A DNA stretch of 64,000 bases from Mycteria americana (Eukaryota; Chordata; Aves; Ciconiiformes; Ciconiidae): the NCBI RefSeq assembly GCF_035582795.1, contig NC_134368.1:32052501-32116500 (forward strand), written 5' to 3'. Position numbers and translations under genes: made by a program. The stretch's first letter is position 1; the number at the start of each line of letters is the position of its first letter. Positions 23,684 through 38,027 of the stretch are shown piece by piece. The notes beneath the pieces were generated by a model that was not told the origin of the DNA, did not search any database, and saw only the letters and a list, made by a program, of their open reading frames with translations.

Positions 23684-26600
23684 GGGAGATCATAGTACAT
23701 GGCAATCTACTGACTACCACAAAAATAATTTATTTCCCCTATTCCAGAATTCAGCAGAAGACATAAAACTGGATATCCCTATCACTATTTCTTTTTGCTT
23801 CGTTTCTTCACTCCATCTTTTATGTCTTTTTTTTTTTTTCCTTTAAATATTTTACTTCTTTTCTTGTTTCCCGCTTATTTCTTTCAGATTTTTCTCTTGT
23901 TTATTTATTATTTCCTCCTATTACCTGTGCTATTAAATACAGCAAGAGAAAACTGAAGATTCTGGCATCTCTGAACTTTCAGAGATGTCAGTGTTGGTTT
24001 TTTATTTGGAAATTCAGATGGTGTAGACTAAGACAGGCATGTAAGCACTACCACTGTGATTTAACTTGCCCTAACTCAAACAAAATTTAAAAGGGCTAAA
24101 TATGAACATGTGTTTGCTTCAATCATTCAAACTGATCTCTGAATCCAGGGCTAAGCAACTATGTGAACTGAGAAAAAAGCAGATTAATGACACAGGAATA
24201 TTAGTCTACTATAAGACTGAAATTAGCCTGGTTCTAAACATCATCTCAGAGAACAGCCACAGGAACAACATGACAGAAATGCTAATGGAAACTAATCAAG
24301 CGACTTACATTATGCAAGAACTTCATTACAGAAACACTAGATAAAAATATATTTGGTGTATACACAGCTTTTTACCTTAGGAGTAAAGCCAGGAATATAT
24401 TGCTTAATCTTTGCCTTTTTTTTTTTCCCTTTCTGAGCTATGTCATTTGTTTATATAATAATTTAATCTTCTAGATTTTAGGTTAAATGCCAGAGTTTCT
24501 CTTAGTGGTGTAAGTTATAAACAGGATTTTCTCACACACAATGAACTCATTAGGTGCTTAGAATAATCAAAATATTCAGAGACTCACCAGTTTCACTGAC
24601 ATTCAACATACAGCATCCAAGTAATTTTCCAGAAGAGTTTTGGAAATGAAAGAACGGGCTTCACTCTGCATTTGCTAAAATTTAGACAAAAAGAAAATCA
24701 GATCTCTTTAAAGCAATTCCTAAAGAAAAAGTGTCTTTTAAGAAAAACAAAAAACAAACCACATAACAACACTATACAAACTTTCACGTGTACACAAATT
24801 GAAAATTTTCAAGTATAATGACAATCCTTTTCATTTCAGAAGCTTCCTTCTGTGTGGACCTGGGCTTCAAAGCAAAACCCAAAGTTTGTAAGTAATTCTG
24901 GTTTTAATAACAAAAAACCAGTTAGCAACAATTTTCATCAACATTAAATACAACTTATTCCATTGATTTTTTTTTAAACCCTATTAAGCAATTACAAAAC
25001 TTTAATACGAATTCAATACTACAGTTTTAATCCATAAAAATCCAAGAAGCAATAAATCATTCCATTTATTCCTGTACTGAACACAAATTCTGTCTTCCTG
25101 TAACTCATGAATACCAGATGCTCTTGGGTCACTTCAACACAAAAAACCCAAAATATTTGAAAAGAAAGTTCAGCGCAGTCCTGTAATAAGCAAAAGGGAG
25201 GGGCAGATATGTTAAGATCATCCTCCACACTATACATTCTAGTTTCAGCAAAAGAAAGTGGAACTAGAAGTCTCCAGCCTGTCTTGTAAGTCTGTCTTCA
25301 TTTGTTTCATAATTGGAATCTTTAGACAAACAAGATGGTGATTTCTCCCACATAGCACCTCTCCCTCCTCTCTGCCTGGCACAGGGCATACCTTTGCTTT
25401 GGTCAGCAACTCTACTACTTTATTTCATCAATTTAAGTCAACTCCTCTGATCCAAATGTAAAACCTAGGATAAACTCTTAGCTTGCTCAGAAACAATCTC
25501 TTTTTTCCCTTAAATCTCAGTTAGGAACCAACAGACCATTTTCAGATCATCAGCTCTCTATACCCTATTAAACAAATTTTGATTTAATGAGTTGCAATTT
25601 TTCTTCACTGTGATAGGCAGAGTAGCCCCAATAATTATGACCAAGATAATTAACTTCCTTATGATACTGTATTTCCCATTCCTTGTGGATGGGCTCTGAT
25701 TGTGCAGCTGCTACTCCTTGTTCATTGCACTTCTACAGCAGGTGTATAAAAACAAATCCAAATAAGAGAATGGTTTGACTTCACTGTCCTCATGCGTAAA
25801 TCTGTTTTTGCATAACTAGTGACCTGGGCACGTTTCCAGAGAAGCACAGAGGCACTACTGCAAGCACTCACACGTGCACACAAGTCAGTGCGAAAGAGTG
25901 CAACATCTTTCAGATCTCTATTCTCTTGTATTTCTACAAATCAGTGTCAAAAGTATTTTCTCTCTATTTATTTATTTGCTTTTCACGCTTCTGTGAAAAA
26001 CATTAAGAAAAAAGGTATAAAAAGAGGGTTTTGTATAAGTAAATACAAAAGTTCTGTAACTGAAGAAAGGTTTTAAACTGTCGATTTTCAGCACAAGTTA
26101 AAAAAAAGCTCTGAGGAAGGAGCACAAGTAAAAGGACTACTGAAAATGTAAAGGTGAAGGAAAACAGCCCATGGAGAGACAAGCAGTAAATAAAGCTGAA
26201 GTATGCCCTGGAAAACACAAATTCTTAATAAAACAAAGCAGGTCCTGATGGTCTAAAAAGGTTACTTGAAAAGCAACACCAAACATGCACAGCAAGTGTA
26301 AGTTTTCAGGATGCTCGTCATTTCAGGATGCCTTCGTAACTTTTAACCACACACAGTATGCATTGTTCAAAACAATCTATTTTATTATGATCTGTTCTGA
26401 ACACATGAGCAGCAATAAAGAAAAAAAAAATCAAATAATATAGAAAACTTGAATCAAAAACGCACAACAGTTATGGCAATATACTACTGGAGCAGCATTT
26501 GAAGGACAGAATCAACAGTAGATGGGGACGGGGTTAAGGAAAAGCACAAGGAGTGCAGAAGAAAGTCTCCTTACTCAGTACCTGACATTACAATGGAGTG

Positions 26601-28166
26601 GAGGAGATTAGGGCTGTTTACTTCTCACAGTCCAGCTAGAACATGCTCAGTAGCTCTGTCTGGTTATGACTAAAAGGATTTGGAATATATCTACCTCATC
26701 TGATTTGGACAGGTGAAATTGATTGAGGCAAATCATTGAACTGGTACAAACCGTATTTTCAGGAATCTATCATGCTGCCTAATGTAAGAGTTTGGGATGG
26801 CACAAAAAAAAAAATCCTGATACTGCAGCGTAACAGTTTAATTTTTCTCCTAAAACCTCAAGTGCTCGCTCTAACATACGCAGGTGCTTTACCTTTCCAG
26901 TGGTAAGATTTTCACTGCATTTTGAATCAAGAAAACAGTACATTCCCCCCTTCATCTCATTCTCAGACACAGGCTGACTTTCGGTAAAGTTTTAGCTGAA
27001 GCAGATATATAACATGAAGAATTACTGCTCAATGATTTAAGTCTTGCTAAATAATAAGCAACTAAAACCAGAGTCATAGAATCGAAAGTGTCAAGCACCA
27101 TTAGCTACAAGCACTGCTACCTGTAACTCCATTCACAATCAAACTTCATGCATGACCAGACATCTCCAATGCATGATAAGCCATTAGGAATATAGGAAGG
27201 CTTTCTGCCAGCAAGACAAAATAATCCAGTTTCAGCAAGATTGGCACAATGTCTGATCTACCTAAATAGATCAGTTTCTTGGGTTTTTTTTGACCCAGTC
27301 GAAAAAAACAATGGAACATCTGAAAAAGTTTAACAATAATACCTACTTACAAAGAAAAATCATATAAACACATACATAAAGGCTACTGCCATGGCAGTGA
27401 TCCTCATGATACATCAAACCAAAACCCCTTTGTGACTCATAAGACAAACCTTAAACAAACTACCCTGTTTGTCGTGTGTTTCTCTTTGCGAGACCATGGA
27501 TGTAAAAAGCAATCAGAAACCTTACTGCAAGATAAGACAAATCTTGCAAAGATGAAAATCTGCACCTCCTGGCCCATCTTCAGCTGAATAGTACATAGTA
27601 TCCAATCAAGGAAGTGTGGAGATGCAACCCTTTCACAAATAAGATGACGTGTGAACACAGATATTGCTATTTAAACCTATTAAGATGCATTCTTTTGCTT
27701 TCTACATATTCTTAAATTAATGGGGTATTAAGTTCATCTCCACTTTAACAAGAGCATCTGCAAAGAAAAACCACCCAAAAAAGCTGTGAGCACGGCAATA
27801 GATATGCTCATTCACTGCAATGCATCCCTGGGAGAGATATTAATTCAGCCTCCAGAAACCACGGTGCCACATTAGCACACTTCATTGTTGGGGACAGTGT
27901 CATCATGAGGGTTTGGGGGTTTTTTCCTCCTAGTTTCCGAGGCAGCTCAGGTACAGTTAGCTCAATTGTTTCATTCCATGCCCTGGTGTACAGGATGAAA
28001 GCTTATTAAAAGCTTATTTGACGTTTATTCTTGCCCCCACACAACATTAATTTCAATCTCAAATTGGAGTGGAATGTCTACCTTGCCTGAGGTTGAAAAA
28101 GAGATGCTTCTGTCTAACGCATTACTGTTCTAGTAGCAATATAATCTACATACTTACTTAAATTAC

Positions 28167-28259
28167 CTAGAAATGCATTGTGCCTTGTAGAGTGGGTGGA
28201 TAGCATTAGTAGTCCAAAGGTGATGTCATCTGAGCAAAAGTCTTCTTTGGCACAGACTT
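28167..28259 (-). other. Candidate CLOCK 5'UTR exon
   Basis: A 93-nt minus-strand segment with a very strong acceptor (TTGTTGCTGTTTTTCAG before 28259) and donor CTAG|GTAATT after 28167. It carries several short upstream ATGs, one of which (ATG CAT TTC TAG) closes exactly at the donor. It could be an alternative leader exon of CLOCK or a decoy. Confidence 0.33.
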
Positions 28260-29929
28260 CTGAAAAACAGCAACAACAAAAAACCCCACAGTTTTATAAA
28301 GATGAATCCATTCAAAACAACTTTTAGAAGTGAGCCCTTGATCGCTGCTCTCTGTTTTCTTTCCTGCCATTTCAGTCACTTTATTTCCATCCCTAAACTG
28401 TCCACAATTTCACTTTCCAATTCCTCTATTCAACATAATGAAGTAAATACACATGAAGGAGAACTTCAAAATTGCATATGACCTTTTACGTAGCTCTAGC
28501 ACTGCCTGAAATCCAAATCCGCGAGACAAATGCAACAGCCTTATGGAAACATTAAAATTACAGTACTAACACTGCCTACAAAACATTAATATTACAATTA
28601 TTGTATTACAATTGCTTTGGGGTATATTATGACCTTGCAGAACATCAATAGTACACCAGGCAAATTTCTGGAAAGAAAATACATCAATACAATCTTAACT
28701 GCATGTGTCTATTATGGTTCAAACAGGACATGCGATCTACCTCGTAACACAGTTTAAAACTCTCAGAGAACATGGCACACAACATCATAAGAAAGACTCA
28801 AACATCTTCCCCTCACTAATGAAAAACTAATTTCAGTAAACTGTACTGAGTAGAAGCTACTATACAATAGATATTTCTATACACAAACACTCTACTTATT
28901 CCACAAAGGAATAGCTCCCTGTCTATTATAGATCACAAATTCTGTATTCCTACATACAGTGCTGTGTTTTAAATACGGATGCACCAATTTGGTAATATAA
29001 TCCTACTGCTGACAATCCTGCTGGGAAAACTACTGCTAGTTATCACTATTTATACTTTCTATTCAGCACTCCCATGTGGCAAAGTATATCCTTTAAGGTA
29101 TACATGAATCTATTTCCTTCCATCATACGCAAGGATAGGCAGATTGCCTTTGACATAAGATAACAAAAGAAAAGGAACTGCAAAACCCCTGTTCTTTACC
29201 ATTTTGTCCCCCAGTACATACAACATAGAAAGAAGAAGCTGTCAAGCTGGGGAAGAAGAATGCCAATGTTTGAAGAAGGTCTACTGGACAAGTGTCATGA
29301 GATAAGAAAGGTAGACCATTATCATCTACTTATCTACTTTTCTGTACAGTAAAATGAAATATTCTAATGTTAGAAATCAATGTTTTGAATCAAATACCAG
29401 TATATAGATAAGAAATGGCAAACTATACTCTACAGGGCAGGAAGTGCCTAGGTGCCATTTTAAAAACCAATCTATACAAGTTTATAAGAGATTATTTTTC
29501 ATTTCTTATGCCAGCAATACGAAGATTAACATAACTAAATATAAATCAACCATAAATTTAATTGTCCATATAAAGGTAGTACCAGTTTAATTAAAATTTT
29601 GAAAAGCAATTTTAGTTATTTTAATGAAAAAAAGTTTGTGATCCTTTTGACTTGGATAAAGTGGTAGTGCCTCAATTACCTTTGATGTTAGAGGCTTCTA
29701 TAGCCCCACCTCACTTGTGCTGAAACTCATAAAAAGTCCTCCAGCTTATACAAAAACTGGGTGTAATAGGAGGTAGTTGACAGAGCAACATGAATGCCTG
29801 AGATTGAATTTTCAGGCACGGTTGCCTGTTGTTTTGCCACTCACTTTAAAAACAAGTTAAACTGACAGCTAAATATCTTAAGGGGTTAAAACAAATTCTT
29901 AGTACTAGAATTTGTGTCCTGACTTTCCT

Positions 29930-30425
29930 GCCAAACCAATCAAACCAGCACATTCTCAAATCCTTTTCCTGTCTCATCTATTTTTCTTCACAAAAGCCAA
30001 ACCCATCAACATAATTTATAAGTTTCTACATATCTTTTTCCTGCCCCATTTCCCAACACCTTCTAGTTACTCTTGATTCAGACTACTCTTCTGATTTTAT
30101 GATGCTTTCCAGATCCTGCAAAATAACACATTCTCCCTCTTTTCCTTCAAATCCCTATACTATTTGGACTTGCTTTATGTTGTCTTTTGCTTCTATATTC
30201 TCATCTTCCTCCTTGCTGATCTACCTTATTCTATTCTTAGAAACGACAACTTGTTTAGTTCACTCACTATGACTCACTTATTCATTTGAATCCTTGTCCC
30301 CCTTTCTGAGGTCATTCTCCTCATTTTCTACGTCAGTGAAATTCAGATCACAAGCTCTTCAAGGCTGGAACTGTATCTTATTATCTATGAAACATCATGC
30401 AAAGCTTTAGTGCAGCACAAAATGT
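29930..30425 (+). repeat. Probable ancient CR1/L3-like repeat relic
   Basis: The stretch is pyrimidine-rich and ends with GATCACAAGCTCTTCAAGG, CTGGAACTGTATCTT and GTGCAGCACA. This order resembles the 3' end of an old sauropsid interspersed repeat (roughly 'gtaagctctttggggcagggactgt ... cagcgcctagcaca') that I remember. It is too diverged to name confidently. Confidence 0.4.
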
Positions 30426-33400
30426 TTAACTACTGCTTCTGAGCTGGAAAAAAAAACAATTTGAAAAAAAACTGAAGTACAGTATTTTAACAACAAAAAC
30501 ATTTTCAGAAAACATATTTTAAGCAAAATTGCTGAGATGTTAGAGAGTTATCATTGGAACTACCATACTAGTTCCAAACTCTAGTTTCATCCTCAACCAC
30601 GCAACTGCTAGTAGTAGCTTGATTACATATAATGAATGTTGCTGCTCTGGATGGCAAGAAAAACTTTATTAAATCACATTACTACATTAAACTTGACAGT
30701 GAGGAAAGTGCGTGTGCGTGTGGAGGGGAAGAATCTGCACTCCTATTCTGACAGTTCTTGGAAGCTGTGATTCATGCTGCTACTTGCTTTTCTACTCACA
30801 GTCAGAGGAAAATCCGGTTTCCTTTAGAATATTTGTTGTTACTATGAAAACTACTTTAAATTAAGCACAAGTCAAAGTCACCTAACTATTTTGCAGTCCA
30901 TTATGATATTTTAAAACTGAAGTATTTTAATACTTGAAATTAATGAATTAAAATTTGTGAATACTATAAAATTTGTGAAGATTATACTGGTTACTGAAGC
31001 CTTGAAAAGTATATTTGACATTATTGAGCAGGGAATTCTCTAGAAATGAAAGTAGCAAGCTAATAAAGTTTTCTTCACTTTCACCATTACTAAGGCTATG
31101 AGAAGTTTCTCTAAATCTATCAGCAGGACACACTACAATTCTCCACTGAGACTTGATAAAAATCTTACAAGTTGAACATAACGAGGTAAATTTCAGTCTG
31201 CTGTTTATAATAATTAATAGGTAATGCAAATATAGGCAAGACAGGAAAGAACCAGAGAAATATCATTCTAGACAGAAGTCCAGCTCCTGCTTTTCAACTA
31301 ATAACTCCATGTTACAAGACAGAGGAGTGGGCTTACAGGAAATCCCATTTGGGAGGTACTATCTTTTGTTCTTATGCTTAGAGAAAAATCTTATTCTTTG
31401 GCTATTAATGAACATATTTCATACAGTAACTGGTAAAACAGAAATCTTTAGATGGTACCCTTTCAGTTTTATCTGTCCCCTATTAAAAGCACTTACTTGC
31501 TATGGCCTTTAAATGGAGAAGTCCTATGTCTTAAGCTCAAGCTACCCTTTCTTTTCCTCTTTACTGCTGAAAGCGAGGTCTACGTTCTAGTCTTTTCAAA
31601 GAAATACACCAAAGCCATTTTTTTCCCCAAAAAACAATGGGAAAATATGAATTTAATCACAGCTTAAAGCTACTATTTTAATTTCAGAAGGATTTATTTT
31701 ACATACTAAACCAAACTAAGAGTCAGACAACCTTGCAGTCAGTGAAACATAGTATCATCTAATTCTGATCAGGACAATAATTCCCTGGTTAACGGTCAAA
31801 ATATCTTTTACCAGCTTATCATTAAGCAAGTTCTTCAGCAGACAGTAAAGCACAGTTCTGATAGCTCTACTCTCCTCTCCCCCACCATGAGAAGCCAGTT
31901 TCCTCTCCCGTTGTCCCTCTGACACACCACGATATTCTCAGTCCCCATCACCTTCCAAAACAGCCCAATGTTCTGCCTGTCTCCTCAAGCCCCGTTGGCA
32001 CATACAACCACCTCCTGTTCTCCTATCCAACACAGAGCCAGAGAGTGCTGAAAAAAAACAGGTCGATGCCAAACTTGCATTGCATTATCTCTCTCTCAAG
32101 AGAGGGTAATGACAAACGTTTCTCTCTACCCAGTTTGCCTATTTTCCCAAAACCTGTAGGAACATTACGGTCTTTGAGATTTCTATCCCTCCTACAAACA
32201 TGGTTGCACTTGGTCAATGATTTCAGAAGCTATTGGTGAATCTGTAAGGAAAGAATGAGAGAAAACAAGGAAAAAGCATAAATCATGTTTCCTTAGGAAA
32301 TCGGGCTTAAAAAAAGGCAACTCCCTACAGCTTTTAATGGAGAAAATTTCTTGGTTGTTTACTGAGCCAAGGGAAATAAGCAGATTTTGGCAACACATTT
32401 CCCGATTTCTCTGGCTTTTCACAATTTCACACTTAGGTTTCAAATATGCCTTTAGGGGACTAAGGACTGGGAAAGTTACTCCATGTACCAAGACAGTTTT
32501 TCCCCTAATATATCTTGAAGTTTTTGATGATTGACAAAAACTCAGATAATCCAAACCTTTGGCACTTCTCTGACAAGATCCATCTGAAAAATTACGAACC
32601 TTCTACCTTGCCCCATCAGCAGGAGTTTACCCTCTCCGAATTCACAACCACCTTCTTGCCAGCGGCCACCAAACTGATGGAATATTATTCTGTCAGGGTA
32701 TCATGTCAGTAATAGCCACAACTAAAAAGGCAAAACCAGTCTCTGACATTACATTAAACATGCAATGAAATAGCCACCAAACACATCAAATGCTCTTAAA
32801 TGCCAGGAACTAACATGTACTATGTTATTAAAAACTTTAGTCAAATGTAAAAATGGTGACTTATGTTTTATTTGCAACAGCAGCAGCATTCTCAGAATTG
32901 GAAATATGAAATTAGCTATAGTAATATAATTTATTTTGCAGTATCCTTTTTTATTAGGCAGCTTAGTGTCTCATACTTTCATTCTCTAAGATCATAATTT
33001 AATATGTAAAAATATGTATTTCCTCAAGATTTCTAATGCACATTTTAGGAAATTCACACATTACCTTTCCTCCCTCCTACAACAGCCACTTGTTACAGGC
33101 CTGCCTCCTCTATGTTCACAAACGCTTGCCCCAATGGTATTTAAAAGAAAGTGCTGGAACTTTCTGGATATCTACCAGTTCAGCAAATAATGAGATGCTT
33201 ATGGGATCTGAGATCATCCTTCTGCAAGGAATTGAGATATACTCACAAACTTGTGGAGCTGCAAGCTAAAAACTCTTGCAGATGACGTTATTAGCAATAC
33301 TATACCCTACTACAAAGCACTTAAAATTTAGACATCATGCTGGATGATCAGCCAGTTCCCAGGTACTCCTTCTCTAAGTGTCCCACAGCAACCCCACTAC

Positions 33401-36400
33401 CATGTGATGAGTAAGTTAAGTTTTGCTGCCTGCTGTGGCTGTAATAGGCAATACTGCCCTAAACTATAGTCTTCACTAAATGAGATTATTAGCAGGGCAC
33501 AAACAGGGGATTTCATACAACAGGATCCACAATTCTAAAGCAGCAAAGCCAGGGAGAGTTGCGTCACTCAGCAAGACTTTTGAAAAAGTTAGTAGAGATG
33601 TGAACCATAAAGATAAGCAGTGAACACAATATTATGCCTTCATCTTCACCTGTTTCTGAAGGCCTAGGACACAGGTAAAGGTTAGTACTCACAATCCTGG
33701 TCCCTGTCCTTGACATACATAGCTAAGCTTTTCCCACCAAAACAGGAGTAATAAATTCTTTTAACATGCCAGCAGGAGGAAAAAGATGTGCTCTTATTTA
33801 GTTCAGCAGCATGGGGTTACAGGACAGTAACTCGGAACAGAGAAGTCTGAAAGCCAATCTCTACTCTGTGAGAAGGGATTCAAACCATAACCTCTCAGCA
33901 GGCTTCGTGTTGCACTGGGAAGATGATCAACTCATAACTTTTCATTTCAGTGGCAATCTTCAGAACATGGAAGAAAAAATAAAAAGTAAAGCTTTGCGGG
34001 ACAGAGCAGAACCAGCAGTATGCATGCCTCTCTAGGGAGAAGGGCACCCAAATGAGAGAGACAAGTCCTGGTTTCCAGTTCCTAATGGCACGTAAAATTT
34101 TAAATGGAAGAAAATATAAAATAGTTTTTGGAACACAGGCCAGAACACAGGTACTCCCCTCCTTTTTCTCCAAGAAAATAAGTGGCCTAGTATTTCTCTT
34201 TGGCCCAATTAGACTTTAATCATCTTGTACACAAGGAAGAGTGGATTTTTAGGGTTTGGGGTTTTGTTGGTTTGTTGTTTGGTTGTTTGTTTTTTTTTTT
34301 AAGGAGACATCAACAAAACCTCTTCCTCCTCCTCTCTTTGCTTTTCTGAACAAAAGGGAGAGTCACCACAGGGTGTTGGTCTGAGTCCAATCCCATAGGT
34401 GTGCCCGAGGTGTGGTTTGAACATATCTTTGGACAAGTGAATGCCTAATTTACAGATTGCCTAATTTATGAACAGTAAACAGATTTAGATGCCAAGATGC
34501 TCAGTTGTGACAAGATTATGGAAGATCTGAGTGAGAACAAAATTTCAATGTGTTTGGAAAACTTTACTAGTGAAAACATAGAGACCTGTAAAATTTAGCC
34601 AACACACAATTACAATTTTATTTGGGGCTAGATACCCAAAATCCATCTAAATCACAGTTTTGACTCCTCTATATTATTTTATGGATCTGGCCATATACCA
34701 AAATAACATATGTCAAAAGCCTTCTCAGAGATACCTGCAAATATCCTTTTTAATGGAACTCTAAAAAGACCTCTACAGAAGAACAAGGCCACATATATTT
34801 ATTTTTTAAATCCACTTTGAATGGATCTGTCTTACTCCATTCCTGTTTTCTTCTGTTTTAACACAAGCATAATATTCTAGCGCCATTTATCTTGTGGTAC
34901 CAGGCTGTCATTATGGGTAAAGTAATGTTAGCTTCAAAACTGAAGCTTTCTCACATACTCTGAGATTATTAAACACATAGTTATAAGGACAAAGCATTTA
35001 AGTAGCCACTTTTATGCCTAATTTGGCTACATTTTTATCATGAAGATGAGGAATGCCCATAGTATCTACTAAGCTTCATAAGATTCAGTCTCTAAATATT
35101 TCTTTAGCAGTCTGGAATCTCATAGGGTATATTTAATTTTTAAGGATCTATATTTAATAAAATATTAATACTACTAATGATGATTTTATAATATACTCAG
35201 CAATGCTCCTCAGAACATCAGTGCAGAATAAGAAAACTAACTCAGTGATTTTAATGACAAAATGTAACAGCTGGAAAGAGTCCAAAGTATGCAACGCTAA
35301 ACTGCTGAAAATCTGAGAACCAATGAAGCCTTGTTGCTTCTACATAATAGCAAATACATGAGAACAGCAGAGCATCAAAACTTTTTACATATATGATTAC
35401 ATATTCTAAAAGTGGCTATAATTAAGAATTTATATTATACACAAAAAGTACAGTAAGAGAATATTAAGGCTATAAAATTAAACACTCAGGCATGAGGTAT
35501 GCCAAAATTAAAGCAGCCTTTGCATTACAAAGGAATTTTGTGGCAGCAGTAGGGGTTGAGAATTCAATCCTTCAGGGCAGCACACAGCTGCATTAACCAT
35601 GAGTCTCCTTCCTCTTCTGTGATTTTGCATTTCACATCTTTAACTCCTGCAACAAACGAACAGGGGAATGTCTGACAAACAGTTTCAAATTATTACAGAC
35701 CACGATTAACTAAATTAACAAAATAACCAACTGCAATAGTAAGCTGTTTTCCCCAGGTGGACCACCCACAGAAGACAACAAGATACCTTCCCAATGCATA
35801 TAGCCGAATTTGGTTGTGGCACAGTGACATTGAGACACTGGAATCTTTCATTTCAGAATCTGCTATGTGACTGAAGGTGCGCTTCCTACACCTCTTTCTA
35901 TTCTGAAAGACCACTAAATTCAAAATAATAATACCAATAGTAGTAGAACATGAGAGAGACACAGTTTAATGGTTTGGCCACTGTCTGTCTGTAGTCTCAC
36001 AGATATTTTTTTTCCCCTCCAGAGATAAAGCTACCTTAAAACAGCTACTGCTCTCCCAGCAGCCTGGAGACTCACTCCTGTTCTTGTGCCACCCCTTCAG
36101 TGGTACCAGTACAGCTTTCTACAGGGTGACCCAGCTCAATTAATGTAGAAAGGTTAAAAATACATTGCAAAATAAATAAATAGAAGGTAAGAATAGCAAG
36201 GAACAACTACTGCTGCCTTTGCCACGCAACTATCTACTAATGCCATCTATCCTCAGAAACATTTCTAGATCTGCTTTATCATCTGGCCTTTACAATTTCT
36301 AGTGTTCATACGAAAACAAGTACTTTAAAAAGGCTGAAACACTAAAATGCACTTTTCTTCACTTCAAACATCTACCAAAGTCTTTTCCTGAAGAAAAACT

Positions 36401-37659
36401 AACTCATTACAATGTGATGAAAAGCATCTTAGCTGTAATCCCACTTCTTCCTAATTATATTGTGTATGTTCTATTATTATGTATTAGGGTACTAAGAGAA
36501 CTATCCATATTCTTCAATCTACAAAATTAGGCTGCAGCTTTAGACAGCAAATTATACATCTCTCCTGAAGGGGTGCATAGCTAAAAAAGGAGCTGTTTTC
36601 AAATGATGAACTTACCTAGAGGAGAAAATTGCATTTTTGATTCACAACTATTTTCAACACAAGCCTATTATTTTTAGCAACAAAATTTCACAACTTTTCA
36701 AGTTGATAAAAATTTTTCATATAAAGAACATGTGGGGAGCGTGGGGGTCAATATCTCTACTACTAATTTATATCTTCAGCTTTTTGCTCAAACTTAGAAT
36801 AGGGCCAAAAAAAATAGCAAAAGCCCAAAGCTCTCGAAAGCAGCAATTTCCTTGGCAAGACCAGTCCATCCATGAAGATTCATGACTTTGGTGAGATTCT
36901 ATACTAACAAGATAATTAACCAACACTACAAATTAAATTTTAATTAATTACCACTCAGTTTTTAAATCGCTGAGTACAAAAAGTATAAAATTAGCTACCA
37001 CAGAGAGTTTATGGAGACCTTAGAGCATTAAAAAAGAAAATACTCCCTGCTTTCCTCACATCCTTTTATTTTACCTTGATGTGTTAAACTTTGCTATGTA
37101 AGAACATGAAGCGGAAGAAATAAAAAACAAGACATGGGTTAATGACATCTTAAACTATTAAATATCAACCCAGGAGTTATTTTTTTCCTGTTTGGACTGT
37201 TTAAGACGTAACTCTTACCTTACCAACAAAATTCTCAGACCTTAAAAACGCTAGCATTCACACTCAACCAAAAAACTCTAACCCAAACATGTAATGTTTG
37301 GTAATCTGAAAGCAGTGTCTGTAACACTTTTGAGAAAGTATCTTAAATGGATATGTATGAAAATCAGTAGTTTATTTGAAAAAAAAAAAAATTGCAGAGT
37401 TACTTGTCCTGATGAATAGAATTCCTCTATTATAACAATCAAATACTGTCTAATTTCACATAACAGGCCCAAAACCCACAGATATTCATAGACAAAATAA
37501 ATTTTATCCCTGTAAGACTGAACAGTGTGAAACAACTGCAACTGCTCATATTGAACTTTGCCAGGACTACCACAGTTGAGGTGTATTTCTCAAGTACTTC
37601 TTTCACTAGAGTATTTGCTTAAACAGTCCTCTTGCCTTCTGGCACACCTGTCACCCAGA

Positions 37660-37734
37660 GAAATGATCTAGGTTAAATATAACCACATTAAAAAAAAAAA
37701 AAAAAAAGGTAGTTAATTTTAACCTGGATCATTT
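37660..37734. repeat. Imperfect hairpin with an A-run loop
   Basis: GAAATGATCTAGGTTAAAT at the left is answered on the right by the near reverse complement ending AACCTGGATCATTTC. The two arms are about 27-29 bases, separated by an A run of about 18. Transcribed from the minus strand it would give a stem with a U-rich loop, in CLOCK intronic RNA just downstream of the promoter island. Confidence 0.75.
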
Positions 37735-37871
37735 CCCCAACCCAGTTATGGGACACGGTTCCATGAACTGTTGTGCTGGTACAACTGAGGGGGGCAGCAA
37801 CGAGGTGAGAGCTGGGAGCAAGGAACAGAGAGGCCTGTTTAAGTCAACACTGCCACCAAAAGCACTGCTTG

Positions 37872-38027
37872 TCAAACTATGTCATAAAAAAAATACTTAC
37901 TTGAAGGATTTAGAGGATCAGGATCTACGATCAGCCACTCCACCTCTACACGCCACTTCATATCCCAGCTAGAACTACATCTGACTTGCCTTGTGCCTCT
38001 TAGTAGGTCAACTTTTAACGTGTACAT
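37872..38027 (-). other. Candidate alternative exon / 51-codon open frame next to the CLOCK promoter
   Basis: A minus-strand ATG at 38027 opens 51 codons to TGA at 37874-37872. The frame is crossed at 37900 by a consensus donor, TTCAA|GTAAGTATT, so 38027-37901 could act as a first or alternative leader exon of CLOCK. The translated segment around WRVEVEWLIVDPDPLNPS belongs to no family I know. No obvious acceptor was chosen, so it would have to be a first exon. Confidence 0.3.

Larger units (their letters stand above)
19414..28166. other. CLOCK leader-region intron, nothing recognised
   Basis: AT-rich. Contains a G10 run (22650-22659), an A24 run (23660-23683) and scattered homopolymers. No coding or RNA gene signature seen. 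Confidence 0.7.

Noticed and set aside
15519-25880. CACGTG E-box cores near 15519, 24785 and 25872
   Set aside because: Single six-base matches in intronic DNA, at a number compatible with chance; none lies in the promoter island.
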